Of a DNA stretch of 64,000 nt, positions 25,574 to 37,505 are shown one piece after another (positions within the stretch are counted from its first letter, which is position 1; each line of letters begins with the position of its first letter). The stretch is from NCBI GenBank assembly GCA_948567375.1, contig OX419761.1, positions 21,826,501-21,890,500 on the forward strand, written 5' to 3'. This DNA is from Lunularia cruciata (Eukaryota; Streptophyta; Marchantiopsida; Lunulariales; Lunulariaceae). The translations under genes and the position numbers were made by a program. The notes below the pieces were generated by a model. The model did no database searches and was not told the origin of the DNA. It saw only the letters and a program-made list of their open reading frames with translations.

Positions 25574-26393
25574 AAATCAAAGAAGTGAGGTCATGGGGAA
25601 AGCGGGTGCAAGAACTAAGGGTGTTAGTGGTATCTCCAAGCCTTGCTAATCATTGGTAGCTTGATCAAGGTTCAGATTTTCCTTGGGAGTGATCATGTGC
25701 AAAAAGCTCTTTGAATTGATGTAGATCTGGCAGTGAGGTAGATGGTGTGCGGAAGTGATGGCCAATTTTTGTTAAGAAGATATTCAATTTTGAGCAATGG
25801 TGTTTGTTTTGAGCTCAGGGAGTGAAAGTAAGACCAATTTGGTGCAAATTAAGCTCAAATGGCAAAATTGAAGGTAGAGTTGTTAACCCATCCTTGTGAA
25901 TTGTGATTTGGAGAACCCCATCTTCTCAATTTGGCTCAAGTGGAGAGTTAGTAGACGATTTGGTGGTCAGCCAACTCTAAGGATTTAGATCAAATGTTGG
26001 CTAGAGTTTATGTCAGATTTTTAGGCTCAAGTTGGAAGAGCTTGGCCAAACTTGGAGGAGGTTTGCTAGATTTGGAGAGGGTTCAAAGGCAAGAAGAAAG
26101 GTCTCATCTGGGCATTTAGAGGCTTTGAGTCATAGGGCTATGAAGGCCTAGAAGGGCTAGCAAGCCAGCTTGCTAGCGTGAGGCTAGCCAATCTAGAGTA
26201 GATTTTGGTCATTGTTTGGTAAAATCTGCCCGCCCTCCTAGATTATGCGCAACAAGGTTTGACCCCTAGATCTCTAGTGTTCCTAGACTGGTGCCCTAGC
26301 CAATTGGTCCACCCTCACTTGTTGTCCTAGTGACTATTCCATTGTTATCTATACACACGGAGCTTTGGCTAAGAGAGACATCTCAATCCTATT
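25574..26393 (+). other. unassigned segment between the two 406-bp repeats
   Basis: No coding similarity is seen. It includes a hairpin at 26,156-26,177 with 10-bp arms around CA (GCTAGCAAGC and its complement). Confidence 0.4.
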
Positions 26394-26799
26394 CCTGGTG
26401 ATCTTGGTAGCTTAGGAAGTGGATAACTCATATTATATCAAATGCCAAATGGTGGCAGAGTCAGTCCAATGTTGATTTATGAGATAGAGGGTTTTTATTT
26501 AGATTTCTTGTGATTGGACTCCTTCCATTCTCTACTTCCTATTTGAGCACCATGTTTGTGTGAGGTGCCTTGACTTTAGAGCATTGGTGCTCTAGCGTGC
26601 TCTTGGTAGTGAGGCTGGAGTGATGACCAATCAGACTACTCATGTTTCTCTCTGAGGAGGTAGGAAGTGATGACCTACAAAATGTGAGAGTGGATGTTTT
26701 GATGGCAAGTTACAAGTTGCCCTTTCCCGTAGTGTAGTTGTCACAATAAGAGCTACATTAGTGGGTGGTGTTTGGTTGGTACATTAGCACTTGGTGGTA
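26394..26799 (+). repeat. 406-bp direct repeat, copy 2, in the leader of element C
   Basis: See copy 1. This copy lies directly upstream of gag, the expected place for the primer site and leader. Confidence 0.85.
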
Positions 26800-26962
26800 T
26801 TAGCACTTGGTGGAGTACTTGTAGTGGCTATGGTTACGGGATGTTATTTCTAGTTACTTTGTCTTGATGGAGTCCTTTGGGGATTCCAAAAGGGACAGCA
26901 CTGTAGTAGGTAGAGGGTTTAATAGGAGTGGCGCTTGATATTAGCATGTATCTCAAGTCCCA

Positions 26963-28170
26963 ATGAAGGAGGAGATTGACTCTAAGTTGGAGTTTGACAA
27001 AGGGGATGATTTAGTTGAGAGTGCACTTGGTGTGTCCGCACCATTCTTGTGGGATATGGATGAGATTTATGGGGCCTCCAAAGGCCTCAAGCGTTACTCT
27101 AGTATAATGGGTACCATTGAGTTGGATGACTTCATCCAAGAGTTTGATACTTGGCATGATCTACAACAGATGTGGAACCTAACTTTGTTCACACCATTCA
27201 TGCCATGGAAGGAGTTGTTTCAATACTTGGAGGGTCCACCAATGGAAAACTAACATGAGTTTAGGAGAGCTTACTTGGAGGAAATTGAGCTATGGGAGCA
27301 ATATTGGCCTCCAAACTATATCTCCATCACTTTAGGCTTGATTTCTTAGAGTAGATCAATTGTACCCATGAGTTTTAGCTATAGTAGCATTGGTGGATTT
27401 CTTGGAGATGGTGCTACTATGAGTGGAGGTACTACTACATGAGGTGGTTTAGTATTGGAGTTTAACCTCATGGTGGAGTTCTTCCAATGTTTGAGGTAGA
27501 ATTACCAAGGAGTGCAAATTGACAAGCTAAGGAGCTTGTAAGAGTTTCAGCAAAAGGCTACAGAGAGCTTACATGAGGCATACACTTGCATGGGATGGCT
27601 GATTAATTTTACTCAAGGAGTTATTTAGGCCCAAGCAGTCCAATTTTGGTATGGGATATTGGACAAGGAGTTGCAATATAGAGTCTGTGATGCTACATTA
27701 TTACATGCTACTTTGGCTACTTTGGCTACTTTAGCAATGGTCTTTGGTTTGGCTGAGCATATTGAGCTGAACATGGTGGAGGAGAGAGTGGTGATATTTG
27801 GATTTGGTAGGGAAGCCTCATCCACAACTGTTACTTCTTCTAAACTGCAGTAGAGTGCACCACATCATGTTGGCTTTTAAGGACAAGGTGGTAGAGGATC
27901 CACATCTGGTAGGGATGCAATACCTACCCTTACTTCCAATATAACCTTGGCTACTCAAATTGAGTAGTTGGAGCAAAGATTGGCTAGCATAGCCATAGCT
28001 CAGAGGAGATCAAATTTGGGTGCTGAGGCTTCCACCTCATATGCTAGTGATAAAGATGTCTTGGATTTCATGTTTAGAGTAGTACATGTAGATGCCTCTG
28101 CAATAATGACTAGGAGTGCAATATGTGCTCCAAAGCATCAATGGAGTTGGACCCACATAGAAGAGAGGTA
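26963..28170 (+). pseudogene. element C gag
   Basis: One frame holds the whole gag with only stop codons breaking it (open pieces 26,963-27,253, 27,659-27,853 and 27,968-28,171 share a phase). The core of the retrotransposon gag fold is visible: LVEFFQCLR, LQEFQQ-like text with one stop, ESLHEAYTCMGWLI, then AQAVQFWYGILDKELQYRV and AEHIELNMVEERVV. ATLATLATLA is a short in-frame triplication. The start ATG at 26,963 opens the frame, but the true start could lie further upstream. Gag forms the virus-like particle; this copy cannot. Confidence 0.75.
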
Positions 28171-28357
28171 GGGAGACATGTCAAACTATAGATGACATCC
28201 ATAGCTCCTAGACATCCTAGTGCAAGTGTGGTAGGTGGTGATAGGATGCATGATAGACTACCTATTAGTCAACCACCTGCTACTACATTGATTGAGTTTA
28301 GCTCAATGTTGGAGGTGGCTCTATTGATTATGTGATTTCCATTATTTCAACTAGTAC

Positions 28358-29070
28358 ATGATTATATTGGGAGTAAACCAAACCCCAATGTTCCGATTGG
28401 CTGCCATGCTTCGTGATAGTTGGGATGATGTGGTTCTTATTACTAGGGCAGAGGTGGTTGATAGTGGAGTTGACTTGGTTGAGGAGCATGGGATCTGCTC
28501 AACAACCAATGGCTTATGGCAAGCAACAATGGCTATATTGGATGAGTTACCAACTAGACCAGCCTTTGAGCAAGCACAATTTACACCTAGAGTTGTCCTA
28601 TTGGATAACCAGAGGGGGACTTTTCATTTGGTGGGACCTTTAGAGAAGGTGTTTACACCATATATGGTCTTCCTAGACTTTGGTGCACATCCCCAACATA
28701 TGGGGATAGCTATAGTTGTTGGTCTGGAGTTTACAAAAGACCAATGTGGAGAGGTGTCTATTTTAGATCCAAACATCTCTAGAGGGTGGTTCTATATAGT
28801 ACATCATATGTAGAGAGCTTGTTGTTAAGATTTAGCTTGATCATCAGACTGATAACTCTATGGTGAGAGCTCAAGCCATTGCAACCGTAGTTGAGTCATA
28901 TGATGTGTTAGATGGGGAGCAATGTTGTGTTGTATCCCATGGGTTTTAGTATTGACTATTGGGAGGAGATAGTCTCCTATAGACTAGGTTGGTAGTTAGG
29001 TGAGGGATAGGTATGTTGCCTACCAATATGCTTTAGTAGTGGTAGTCTTGGCTCACTACAGTCCAAGACC
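28358..29070 (+). pseudogene. element C aspartic protease region
   Basis: It shares the gag phase. The frame 28,358-28,813 ends with VFLDFGAHPQHMGIAIVVGL, matching the retroviral protease active site LVDSGAQP..IG, with the catalytic Ser position changed to Phe (DFGA). Downstream, text reading like LLGGDSLL in the place of the family LLG..L strand is broken by stops. Confidence 0.6.
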
Positions 29071-29331
29071 ATGGCAACATTAGTTTAAGCTTTTAGTGGT
29101 TTTGTTACTTGGCCTAGTGACTTATTGGAGTGGAATGCCATGCACAAGATACTCCAATACAAGAAGAGATCACTCAAATTTGGAGTACAAGTGGGATTGT
29201 TCCATCCACCTTAGATGTTCTATTGGTGGAGTTCAGAGGAGGCATTGCAACATCATGCAAATCAGTTGGTGCAACAGGCTTGGAGTGGAGCCTTTGTACC
29301 ACCAAGATACCAATGTGAGGATGAGCCTCTA

Positions 29332-30104
29332 GAGTTGATTAACTTGATACCTCTAGATACCACACTCATTGCTTGGAAATATCTAATAGGGGGAGTATGT
29401 CTATTGGAGTTGTTTGGTGGGATTAGCACTGGACTAGCTATGGTACTACAAACAAGTATACGAGTACAAAGGTATTTATATGTGGAGAGGGATGATACTG
29501 CTAGGTGAGTCTCTCTACATCATATGGCACACTTGACCTATTGGTATCTTGAATTATTGATGTCAATAGTCAAGGGTCACCAAAAGACCATACTAACAGA
29601 CATTTCCTTGCAGAGGGCATAGGATTTGGAGAAACATGGTCCCATTCATTTTTTAATTATTGGATGGCAATGTCAAGGATATACATGTGTTGGCTAAGGC
29701 TTGGGTCTTTAAGATCCCCATTCTAGTATGTTTTGGGAGATGTTATAGATGCTAAGACATCTTCAGGTTCATCAGTTCATTTCTCCAGCTTACATTTTGG
29801 AGAACATCCCTTTGATGCATGATTTTGGCACATAGGTGGTGGCAAGTGCACATCAGGTCCATTCTTGGATGGGACCTTTTGTGTCGTTGGATGCAGCCAA
29901 AGTAGGATAACGGGCTCATTGTCTTCATCTTTGGTGGAAGAACCTCTTATCTAGAGAGGTTCTATAGTGTGCTTATGATGTGATTCAATGACAAGACCAT
30001 CTCACCATTAATGACATCTTTGATGTTGAGTGTTAGTCTCAAATGGTGGTAGTGGCTGATAGGTCATCTATGGTAATGGTGAACCTAGTTGGACAGCCCT
30101 GATC
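29332..30104 (+). pseudogene. element C cytosine-5 DNA methyltransferase domain, N-terminal part (DNMT3-like)
   Basis: C5 methyltransferases transfer a methyl group from S-adenosylmethionine to cytosine in DNA. Visible in one continuous frame: motif I GGVCLLELFGGISTGLAMV (29,388 on), like the DNMT3 signature LFDGIATGL; motif II VQRYLYVERD; motif IV GPIHFLIIGWQCQGYT with the catalytic Cys codon at 29,671-29,673 (the usual PC reads QC); GLQDP-like and SSMFWEM segments; motif VI ENI at 29,800-29,808 (usually ENV); then LDAAKVG and LWWKNLLSREVL as in relatives fused to plant and algal retrotransposons. Motif order I-IV-VI is not permuted, so it is not DRM-type. About eleven in-frame stops but no frameshift break this part. 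It ends where element B1 inserts. The domain lies between protease and reverse transcriptase of the same element. Confidence 0.85.
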
Positions 30105-30794
30105 TATGAGCCGGCCTGTCTTTCACTCAAGATGAATCTCTGATGGCTATTATGGTAGCGCACCATGAACTAAGAAGGCAAAGAACCCCAACTCTATCAT
30201 ACTCCTCCAAGGCTAACACTCCAAGACTCAAGACATTGCTCACTAGAGAACTCAATGAGAGAGAGATAGTTGCAAATGAAAGGATGATGAGTACCTCTTC
30301 ATCCCTTGTTTATATACATATGAAATAGCTATGTACTAAAGTTATTATTTACCAAAGTAACTCATGTTACTAGGCTAAAAGTCAAGTAAAGTCAAAAAGT
30401 ATAAAGGAATATCTATCTACATGGCCATATTCCACTAAGCATGTGATCTTATCTTGACCCAACCACTAAGGCAAGGATTCCTTCACATGGGCTATCCTTG
30501 GACTACAGAAAAATCCAAAACAAAAAGGCTTGCGGGCCAAAGAGTTCTCAACTCTTTCCTCAAAGCCAAACACCTAGGAATAATACCAAGTCAACACACT
30601 AGAATCCAAAATAGTGGTGCTCATCTTTTCCACTTCCTCTTAAGTAAGGTCCCTTCTATCTTAGCTATGACTAACTTTAGCTAATCATGACTAATGTAGA
30701 ACCATCCTTTATCTATATAAATAATATCTCTCAAGTACTTGTTATACTAAGCTAAATATCACAATACCACACACATGCACAAATGGGTGTTACA
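30105..30794 (-). repeat. 3' LTR of element B1
   Basis: It begins TATGAGCC (TGTGAGCC in the sister LTRs, so G to A) and ends GGTGTTACA. It matches the LTRs at 36,609, 37,506, 51,761 and 59,866 throughout. On the minus strand a TATA-like TATATAAAC lies at about 30,310. Confidence 0.9.
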
Positions 30795-30799
30795 TTTAT

Positions 30800-31805
30800 C
30801 CTAAGTATTCACTTTGTCCTCAAAGTGAAGGTCTCTCTACCTTCTATTATACAATTCCTACTTATCATGGTTCATCCTATCAAAGTGCATTCTTCTCAAC
30901 TCCTTGAGATCTTAGGTGTAATTGCTCCACACCTTCTACACTATGAAAGGTCCAAAGTCCTTAGGCAAACACTTCTTTTGCACTCTCTTGAATCAAATGG
31001 AATCAAACAACATTATCCAATCACCTTCTTTGAAAGGCTCCACCTTCTTCTTGCCTTGCCTCTTGTCATAGCTCTCCTTTTTTTCCTTTGGGTTTGCTCC
31101 ACTCAAACCATAGAAACTGCTCTTGCTTCTTTCAACTCCATGAGTTGATCCTTCCTTGACTTATGTGCATCACCTCCTTGTGCTTTCTTCAATCTGCTAT
31201 GAATGCTTTGGAAGGTAGGAAGATCAAAGTGAATAGGTAAGGTAGAATCAATACCATATACCAATTGAAATGCGGAATATCCAGTGGAAGTCTTTATGGT
31301 TGTCCAATACTCTCACAAAACTGCATGAATCCTCTTATCCCAATGATGTTTAGCCCCCTCCATTTATGCATCTTTAGCCAACATCATGCACAAGGTCTAA
31401 TTGATTCTCTCTTCCAAGCCATTGGAATTTGGCTTATAGGATGTAGTTACTCTATGTGTATTAGAGAAATATTGTTGCATGGCTGTAGTAATGCTTCCTA
31501 TAAACTCTCCTCATCTATTAGAAACCAACTCCGAAGGGCATCCAAACCTAGTAATAATGCGTTCATAAAGAAATCTACCCATTTCATCTTCATTCTTGTC
31601 CCTTAATGGTCTAGCCTCAACCCATTTGGTAAGGTTATTAGTAACTACCACAATGTACCAATTGTTCCTTGGGGTTCAATTGAGAGGACCTACAAAATCA
31701 ATTCCCCACTTCCCAAAAGGTCATAATAATAGAATTGATCTACATGGTGGAGTGGATGTAGACTTTCTAGCAAAATCTTGACAAACATGAAAAGGTTTGC
31801 AATAA
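30800..31805 (-). pseudogene. element B1 integrase
   Basis: On the minus strand the order is WGIDFVGPLNWTPRN (first catalytic Asp), KWVEARPLRDK, LVSNR then stop then GEF (the second catalytic Asp reads Asn), TSYKPNSNGLEERINQTL (catalytic Glu present), STGYSAFQLVYGID and a C-terminal part KKKVEPFKEGDWVMLFDSI. Stops and frameshifts break it, and it ends close to the 3' LTR without a chromodomain. Integrase would insert the cDNA copy. Confidence 0.75.
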
Positions 31806-32414
31806 TCAAGACAATCCTTGAAAATCCTTCTCCAATGGTAACTTGCATCTTGCATCTTGAATCTTGAAAGCAATCATCTTTCCTGCAAAGTGTCTTCCAC
31901 ACACTAAAAGTTCATTAAACTCCCTTATGAGTAGGATAGACTCTTCCCTACCCATTGCTCTTTGAAGTAGACCATCTACTCCTTGGTGAAAAAGAATATC
32001 CTCCACCATTGTGTAAGGTCTAGATCTTGCTGCAAGGGCCTTCCTCTCCCTACCATGCATCCCTTTTGGATAGTTATCTCTTGTCACAAAATCCACAATC
32101 TCCTTATATTCCAGTGGAACCTCTTGAGTGATTGAGATTGTCATGAGCTCCTCATCCAGGAAGGAATCATCCACTAGCTCATCTCCATCATGATCATAGG
32201 CTCTAGATAACAAATCACCTTTTGCATGTTTCTTTCTTGGCCTATCCTCAATGGTGTAGTCATACTCAGACAAGAGTATCATCCACCTTGCTAGCCTCCC
32301 TTCCACATTAGGCTTGTTGAAGATGTAATTCAAAGCCTTGTGATCCATGAAAATTGTGGCTTTCCCTCCAATCAAGTAGTGTCTAAACTTCTTGAGACCA
32401 AAGATCATTGCCAA
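31806..32414 (-). pseudogene. element B1 RNase H C-terminal part and integrase zinc-binding domain
   Basis: The 202-codon frame starts FGLKKFRHYLIGGKATIFMD-like, then HKALNYIFNKPN, LARWMILLSEYDYTIEDRPR and ADLLSR-like (here GDLLSR), typical of the end of Ty3 RNase H. The second half contains LLIREFNE, VCGRHFAGKMIAFKI, the HH half of the integrase zinc-binding domain. It is one of the longest open frames left in the element. Confidence 0.8.
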
Positions 32415-33660
32415 CCCTTCTCTCTTTGTGACAAAGTAGTTTTTTTTCTATTGAAACCATTTTCCTACTAGCATAAGCTTTTAGATGATCATGCACATCT
32501 TGGTCTAATTGACTAAGAGTGCATCCTATATCTATGTTAGAAGCATCAATGTAGATGATGAAAGGCTTACTCCAATCAGGTTTAGCAAGAATTGGAGCTA
32601 CAACAAGGGATTGTATGAGCTCCTCAAAAGCTTTGAGAGTCTCCTTGTCTTCCAAAATCACCATGTAATCTACACCCTTCTTTATATAGATGGTCAATGC
32701 ATAAGAAGATAATGAGAAGATAAACCTCCTATAGTACCCAACCATCCCCAAGAATTGGCATAACTTTGTCAAGCTTGAAGGGAATGGAAGGTCTGAGATT
32801 TTCCTCACCTTCTCAAGATCAACTGCTTTTCCATCTTTGGAGATGATGTGCCCCAAAATTAGACCTTCTTCACATCCAAAAATACACTTCTTTGGGTTGA
32901 GTGATGCATATGCATATGCCTCATCCAAGTGTTGCAAGACCTTGATTAGTTGCTCAAAGTGCTCTTCCTTGCTCCCATAGACACAAAAGTCATCAATGAA
33001 GTCTCTCACAAATTTCCAAATGAAAGGTTCATATACTTTAATCATGAACCGTTGGAATGTGGCTGGAGCATTGCAAAGCCCAAAAGGCATGACATTGAAA
33101 GCATAAGTTCCTTAAGGTGTGATGAATGTGGTGAGTTGTTGATGCTACGGTGCAATCTTGATTTGGTTATACCCACTATAACCATCTCTAAAATTATACC
33201 TATCATGAACTTCAACCTCCTCCAAGATCTCATCAATGAATGGTTATGGGTAGTAGTCCTCCTTGGTAATAGCATTGAGCTTCTTGTAATCCACACATAC
33301 TCAAAGCTTGCCATTCTTTTTCTTCACAATCACAATGGGAGACACCCATTCTGAATTCTCCACATCAAAGATAAATCCAGCCTCCTTGAGCTTATCAATC
33401 TCCTCCTTCACAACCAAAGCTATTGGTGGGCTAATACAATGTTTCTTTTGGCGGACTGGTCTTGTATGTGACTCCACCTCAATCTTATGCTCCTCCAAGG
33501 TAAATTCCTTCAGATCTATGTAATTGAAAGCAAACATGTGGATGAAAATCTCCTCAAATCTCACCTTCTCCTCCTTGGTAACAATCGGACCATACTTGAG
33601 GGTAGATAAACTCCTCTCTATCTCCTCAAGTATCAATGGTGATTTATTCTAAGTCCTTCA
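32383..33660 (-). pseudogene. element B1 reverse transcriptase and start of RNase H
   Basis: 33,636-33,301 carries the N-terminal part (TRPVRQKKHCISPPIALVV, then WVSPIVIVKKKNGKL). 33,090-32,383 is a 235-codon frame with [16 protein letters not shown], the catalytic pair in FIDDFCVYGS, GHIISKDGKAVDLEKV, QFLGMVGYYRRFI and the RNase H start IIYIDASN. Palm aspartates are kept. The two halves are separated by stops and a frameshift near 33,100-33,300. Confidence 0.85.
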
Positions 33661-33779
33661 AAACCTTTGGCTTAGGTGCATAATCCATAGCACACAAGGG
33701 AAACACATCTGAATCAGATTAAAGATTCATCTTCCTCTATGGAATTCTCCTCTTCCATGCTTGTTTCCAGTCCTTAAGC

Positions 33780-34229
33780 TCTTCTTTCAAAATCTTATTC
33801 CCAATAATTAGAAGATGGTGTATCTAAATGTTAATTGTTGGTGATGTTAGTCACAAGAACTATGGCTCTATGGTTTGATGGCCCAATCTTCAAGTACCCT
33901 TTGTGCCATCAATCAGTTTTGCATGCTACTCTCAACCATAGCCTCCCAAGAAGTAAGCCATAGCTTGAATCCTTCAAGACTTGGAAAGTCATGAGATTTT
34001 GAACTCCCATAACTATAACTACCACCTTATCTATCACCTTTAATGGTCTAACTTGTTGCTTGTTTGCCATGCTCACCACAAATGTTGAAGGTCTTGAGGG
34101 TATCATACCCAACTTCTTCATCAACCTTTTTGACATGGCATTCATTGCTTATCCTCCATCAACCAATGGGTCCTTGATTTTGTGACCATTCACTCTCACA
34201 TCAATCTTGGAGGCATATTCACAAGCCTC
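33780..34229 (-). pseudogene. element B1 protease
   Basis: The minus strand reads IKDPLVDGG, stop, AMNAMSKRLMKKLGM, the DGG-type active site seen in this plant gypsy group, then VVSMANKQQVRPLKVIDKV and YGLLLGRLWL near the C-terminus. The Ser after DGG has become a stop. Confidence 0.65.
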
Positions 34230-35275
34230 TCATGGTGCTGGTTTGGCATCCACCACCTCCATTGATATTGGAGCTTTTGCCTTCTTCTTCCTCCTTCTCC
34301 TTGTAGCACTCAAAACACCTCTAAGCTCCTTTCTCAAGGTAGGGTTCAAAGCAATCAATTGGCTCACTATGATGTTAGCCTTATGACTACCAACATCCTC
34401 CAAGACATTGTAGTTCCATTGTTGCTTTGATATCAAGAAGTCCTCCATCCCTAACTTCTTTCTTGGAGTCTTTGTTATTGATGGTGTTAAAGTGCTTGTG
34501 CTTGTGCTCCTAGTAGGCATAAGAGTATCTTGGCTAGGAGTAAATCCTTGAGAAGGGTGCACATCCTTTGCAAAATGAGCTCTCTTCTTCTCTTGTGCCA
34601 AAAGCTCCAAATTAAGACCCTTGGACTTCAAGTACTCTCCCTTCTCATACTTTCTCTCAACCACATCTATAGATGTTATCTCCTTACCTTTGTTTGGATT
34701 AGGAGGCACTAGAGTTCACTTCCTCCTTCTTTCTTTCTATTGGCTCCTTCATAACCCCTTCCTCCACAGGTAAGTGGAATTTGGGCAATTCTTTTGGATG
34801 TGATCTCATATCTCACCTTGCTTCTGATTTGTGGTCTCAACCCTCCCACAAAATTCTTGGTAAGCATAGCTCCTATGCCAATCATAGTCTCCATATCATC
34901 CCCATACTTCCTCAACACTAAGCAAAATCTAGACTCTAACTTTTCCACTCTTTCCATAGAGACTCTCCCTTTCTCTCCATCTCCTTGCTTGAGAAAGGTA
35001 ACCTCACTCATCAATCTCTCATAACTCTCATCTGGAAGAAAGTTCTCAATGAGTGTTGAGGTCAAAATTTCCCAAGACTCTCCTTGCCTATCTCTCCTCT
35101 CTCTTTTGGTATTCTGACTCATACCAATAAGTGTTTCATCCTCAAAGAAATTTGCTAATAATGAGGCCCATTCATTCTTCCTCCTCTCATTGTTTCCTAT
35201 GAAAGCTCTCTTGAAGTCCTTCACAAAGGCCTTCATATCTTCTCCATCCTTGCCAAAGAAAATTGGAAGTTTCCC
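34230..35275 (-). pseudogene. element B1 gag
   Basis: 35,236-34,709 holds the retrotransposon gag core: FVKDFKRAFIGNNERRKNEW, LANFFEDETL, ENFLPDESYERLMSEVTFLK and VEKLESRFC. 34,709-34,230 is the variable C-terminal part with QQWNYNVLEDV and a basic KKKAKAP tail. The start codon that opens the sister copy at 58,259 reads ATA here. The gag zinc knuckle visible in B2 is deleted in B1, where IAQIPLTCGGRGYEGANR follows directly. Confidence 0.75.
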
Positions 35276-35513
35276 TATCTTAACCCCTCATTATCTTTCT
35301 TTTCTCTCAAATTTTTTTTTCTCTTTTTTTTTCTCTCACTCTATAACTAATAGAGCATAAACATGAATAACACCATTTGAGAGTGATCCACCCTAGGGAA
35401 TACAAAAGGTTCAAGTTTCTCCAAGATTACTATAGCAACATCAAATCTTAGAGTGCATATTACTTGAACTTTCATAGATAGTTTAGTGATAAGTTGAAAG
35501 ATTATCTCCATCA

Positions 35514-36196
35514 CTAATCTTGAGAGCTAGTTGATGAAGGTGGTATTATTATTGTAGTTATACTAAGACTCTCTCCAAGATCCTTCACCAAAGTCTCCAA
35601 AAGTGCTTTTACTCCACTACACTCATGTCCTTTTGGAAGTCCTTCAACTCCACAAACTTCACACAACTCCTTGGTCTTAGATCTTCTCCCTCCCAATCTT
35701 GGTGAAGAAGGTACAACATGCAAACCCAAGTCAAGTAAGCCTCTTCTTTCCTCAATCTCTTGCTCTCAAAAGTCAATGGACATGAACTTGCCTTATGTCC
35801 CTTCTCTTGACATAGAAAGCACTTAGACTCACCCTTTTCCTCCAAGTGGTGTAGGTTTTGAATCCTCTCAACACTCTCTTCAAATTCTATTCTAAACTCT
35901 CTTTTCCTCAAATCTACCTTTACAATCCCTCAAACCCTTGGGGAATCTTGCATAGTTTCAATTTTCACTCTTGGTGACACTCCATGATCCCAAGATGAGT
36001 CTAAACACTCAAACATACTTTTTGTTTCTCTCACACTCCTCATGCATGAGATCTGAACTTTGTAGAATTGTTCCTTCCTCACAATGTCACTCAAATCTCT
36101 CAATTGGTATCTCAAAGTCCTCTTAAATTCTGCAAACTTTACCACAACTTCAAGGCGTCCCTCCTTGCAAAATATCAGATCTTTCCATTCAACCAT
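35514..36196 (-). pseudogene. element B1 zinc-finger ORF upstream of gag
   Basis: This frame precedes gag and is not part of it. It contains an intact CCHC knuckle CFLCQEKGHKASSC (about 35,820-35,780), then after a frameshift a second Cys/His cluster CEVCGVEGLPKGHEC (about 35,670-35,625) and the tail LLETLVKDLGESLS. The B2 copy at 58,495-59,130 keeps the same layout. The function is unknown; a nucleic-acid-binding accessory protein is a guess from the fingers. Confidence 0.65.
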
Positions 36197-36608
36197 TTGG
36201 CCTGGACACCTTTCGATTCAGCACACATATTTCACATTTGGTCTGAAAACCACACCCTTCACTTTAAAAACTCAAACTCCATGTGCAAGCATGATCTTTC
36301 TCTAATTTTTTTGGCAAAAGGTAGAAATATAATGCAATAAATGTTCTTGGAAAGTTCTAGAACAATTCATTGAAAATTGAAGAAATGGTAGGCTCTGTAA
36401 AATTTTCAAGAGAACATGCAATTGCGGGAATAGTTTACACTCTCCACTTTCAAAAATTCTAGCTCAGTGTGCATAGTAGCGCTCACTATAGTTTCAAGTG
36501 TGCCAAACTATTGCATGTAGAAATTTCAAGTCCTGATCTCAAACTTGAGATTTTGCCCAAAATCTGCAATCCACCTCACACAATCTCTCCAAATCCTCTC
36601 ATGTGTAC
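36197..36608 (-). other. element B1 leader
   Basis: It matches 59,140-59,575 of B2. No coding signal is seen. It is cut at GTAC by the solo LTR. Confidence 0.6.
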
Positions 36609-37300
36609 TGTGAGCCAGCCTGTCTCTCACTCAGGATGAACCTCTGATGGCTATTATGGTAGCGCACCATGGACTAAGAAGGCATGGAACCCCAACTCCA
36701 TCATACTCCTCCAAGGCTAACACTCCAAGACTCAAGACATTGCTCACTAGAGAACTCAATGAGAGAGAGATAATTGCAAATGAAAGGATGATGAGTACCT
36801 CCTCACCCCTTGTTTATATACTTGTGAAATAGTTACGTACCAAAGTTACTAATTACCGTAGTAACTCAAGTTACTAAACTAAAAGTCAAGTAAAGTCAAA
36901 AAGTAGAAAGGAATATTCATTCACATGGGCATATTCCCCTAACCATGTGGTCTTATCTTGACCCAACCACTAAGTCAAGGATTCCTTCACATGGGCTATC
37001 CGTGGACTAAAGAAGAATCCAAAACAAAAAGGCTTGCGGGCCCAAGAGTTCTCAACTCTTTCCTCAAAGCCAAACACCTAAGAATAATACCAAGTCAACA
37101 CACTAAAATCCAAAATAGTGGTGCTCATCTTTTTTACTTCCTCTAAAGTAAGGTCCCTTCTATCTTAGCTATGACTAACTTTAGCTAACCATGACTAATA
37201 TAGAACCATCCTTTATCTCTATATAAATAATATCTCTTAAATACTTGTAATACCAAGCTAAATATCACAATACCACACACATGCACAAATGGGTGTTATA
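36609..37300 (-). mobile_element. solo LTR of family B inside the leader of B1
   Basis: It is full length (692 bp), begins TGTGAGCC, ends GTGTTATA and is flanked by GTAC on both sides (36,605-36,608 and 37,301-37,304). Removing it restores the leader as seen uninterrupted in B2 (CATGTGTACAAGAT at about 59,569). This is an insertion of the family into itself followed by LTR-LTR recombination. Confidence 0.85.
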
Positions 37301-37505
37301 GTACAAGATATACAAAATCACCTCAAAGACTTCATAATGAACTATAGGGTATACAAATGGGTCCAAATTCTATAACATAAGTTCAGCCCTCTCCTTTCCT
37401 AAAGTTCTCTCCAAGTGAGCTCTCATAGCCTCCTTTGTCTAATATAGAATTGTACGCAAAACATTATCTTGCCTTCTAGAGAGGTCCCGACAATGGAACC
37501 AAAAA
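37301..37505 (-). other. element B1 leader next to the 5' LTR, with primer-site region
   Basis: On the minus strand the LTR end CACA is followed by TTTTT and GGTTCCATTG. TGGTTCCATTG is the only primer-site candidate, but I cannot match it to a tRNA. The same sequence sits at this place in B2. Confidence 0.5.

Noticed and set aside
30143-30684. Open frames in the B LTRs (61, 62 and 76 codons) that recur at 36,647, 37,544, 51,799 and 60,215
   Set aside because: They recur because the LTR recurs. They run antisense to the element's genes and lie in non-coding LTR sequence.
37480-37505. tRNA identity of the B-family primer site (TGGTTCCATTG)
   Set aside because: It starts with TGG at the right place, but I could not match it to a tRNA 3' end, so no tRNA is named.
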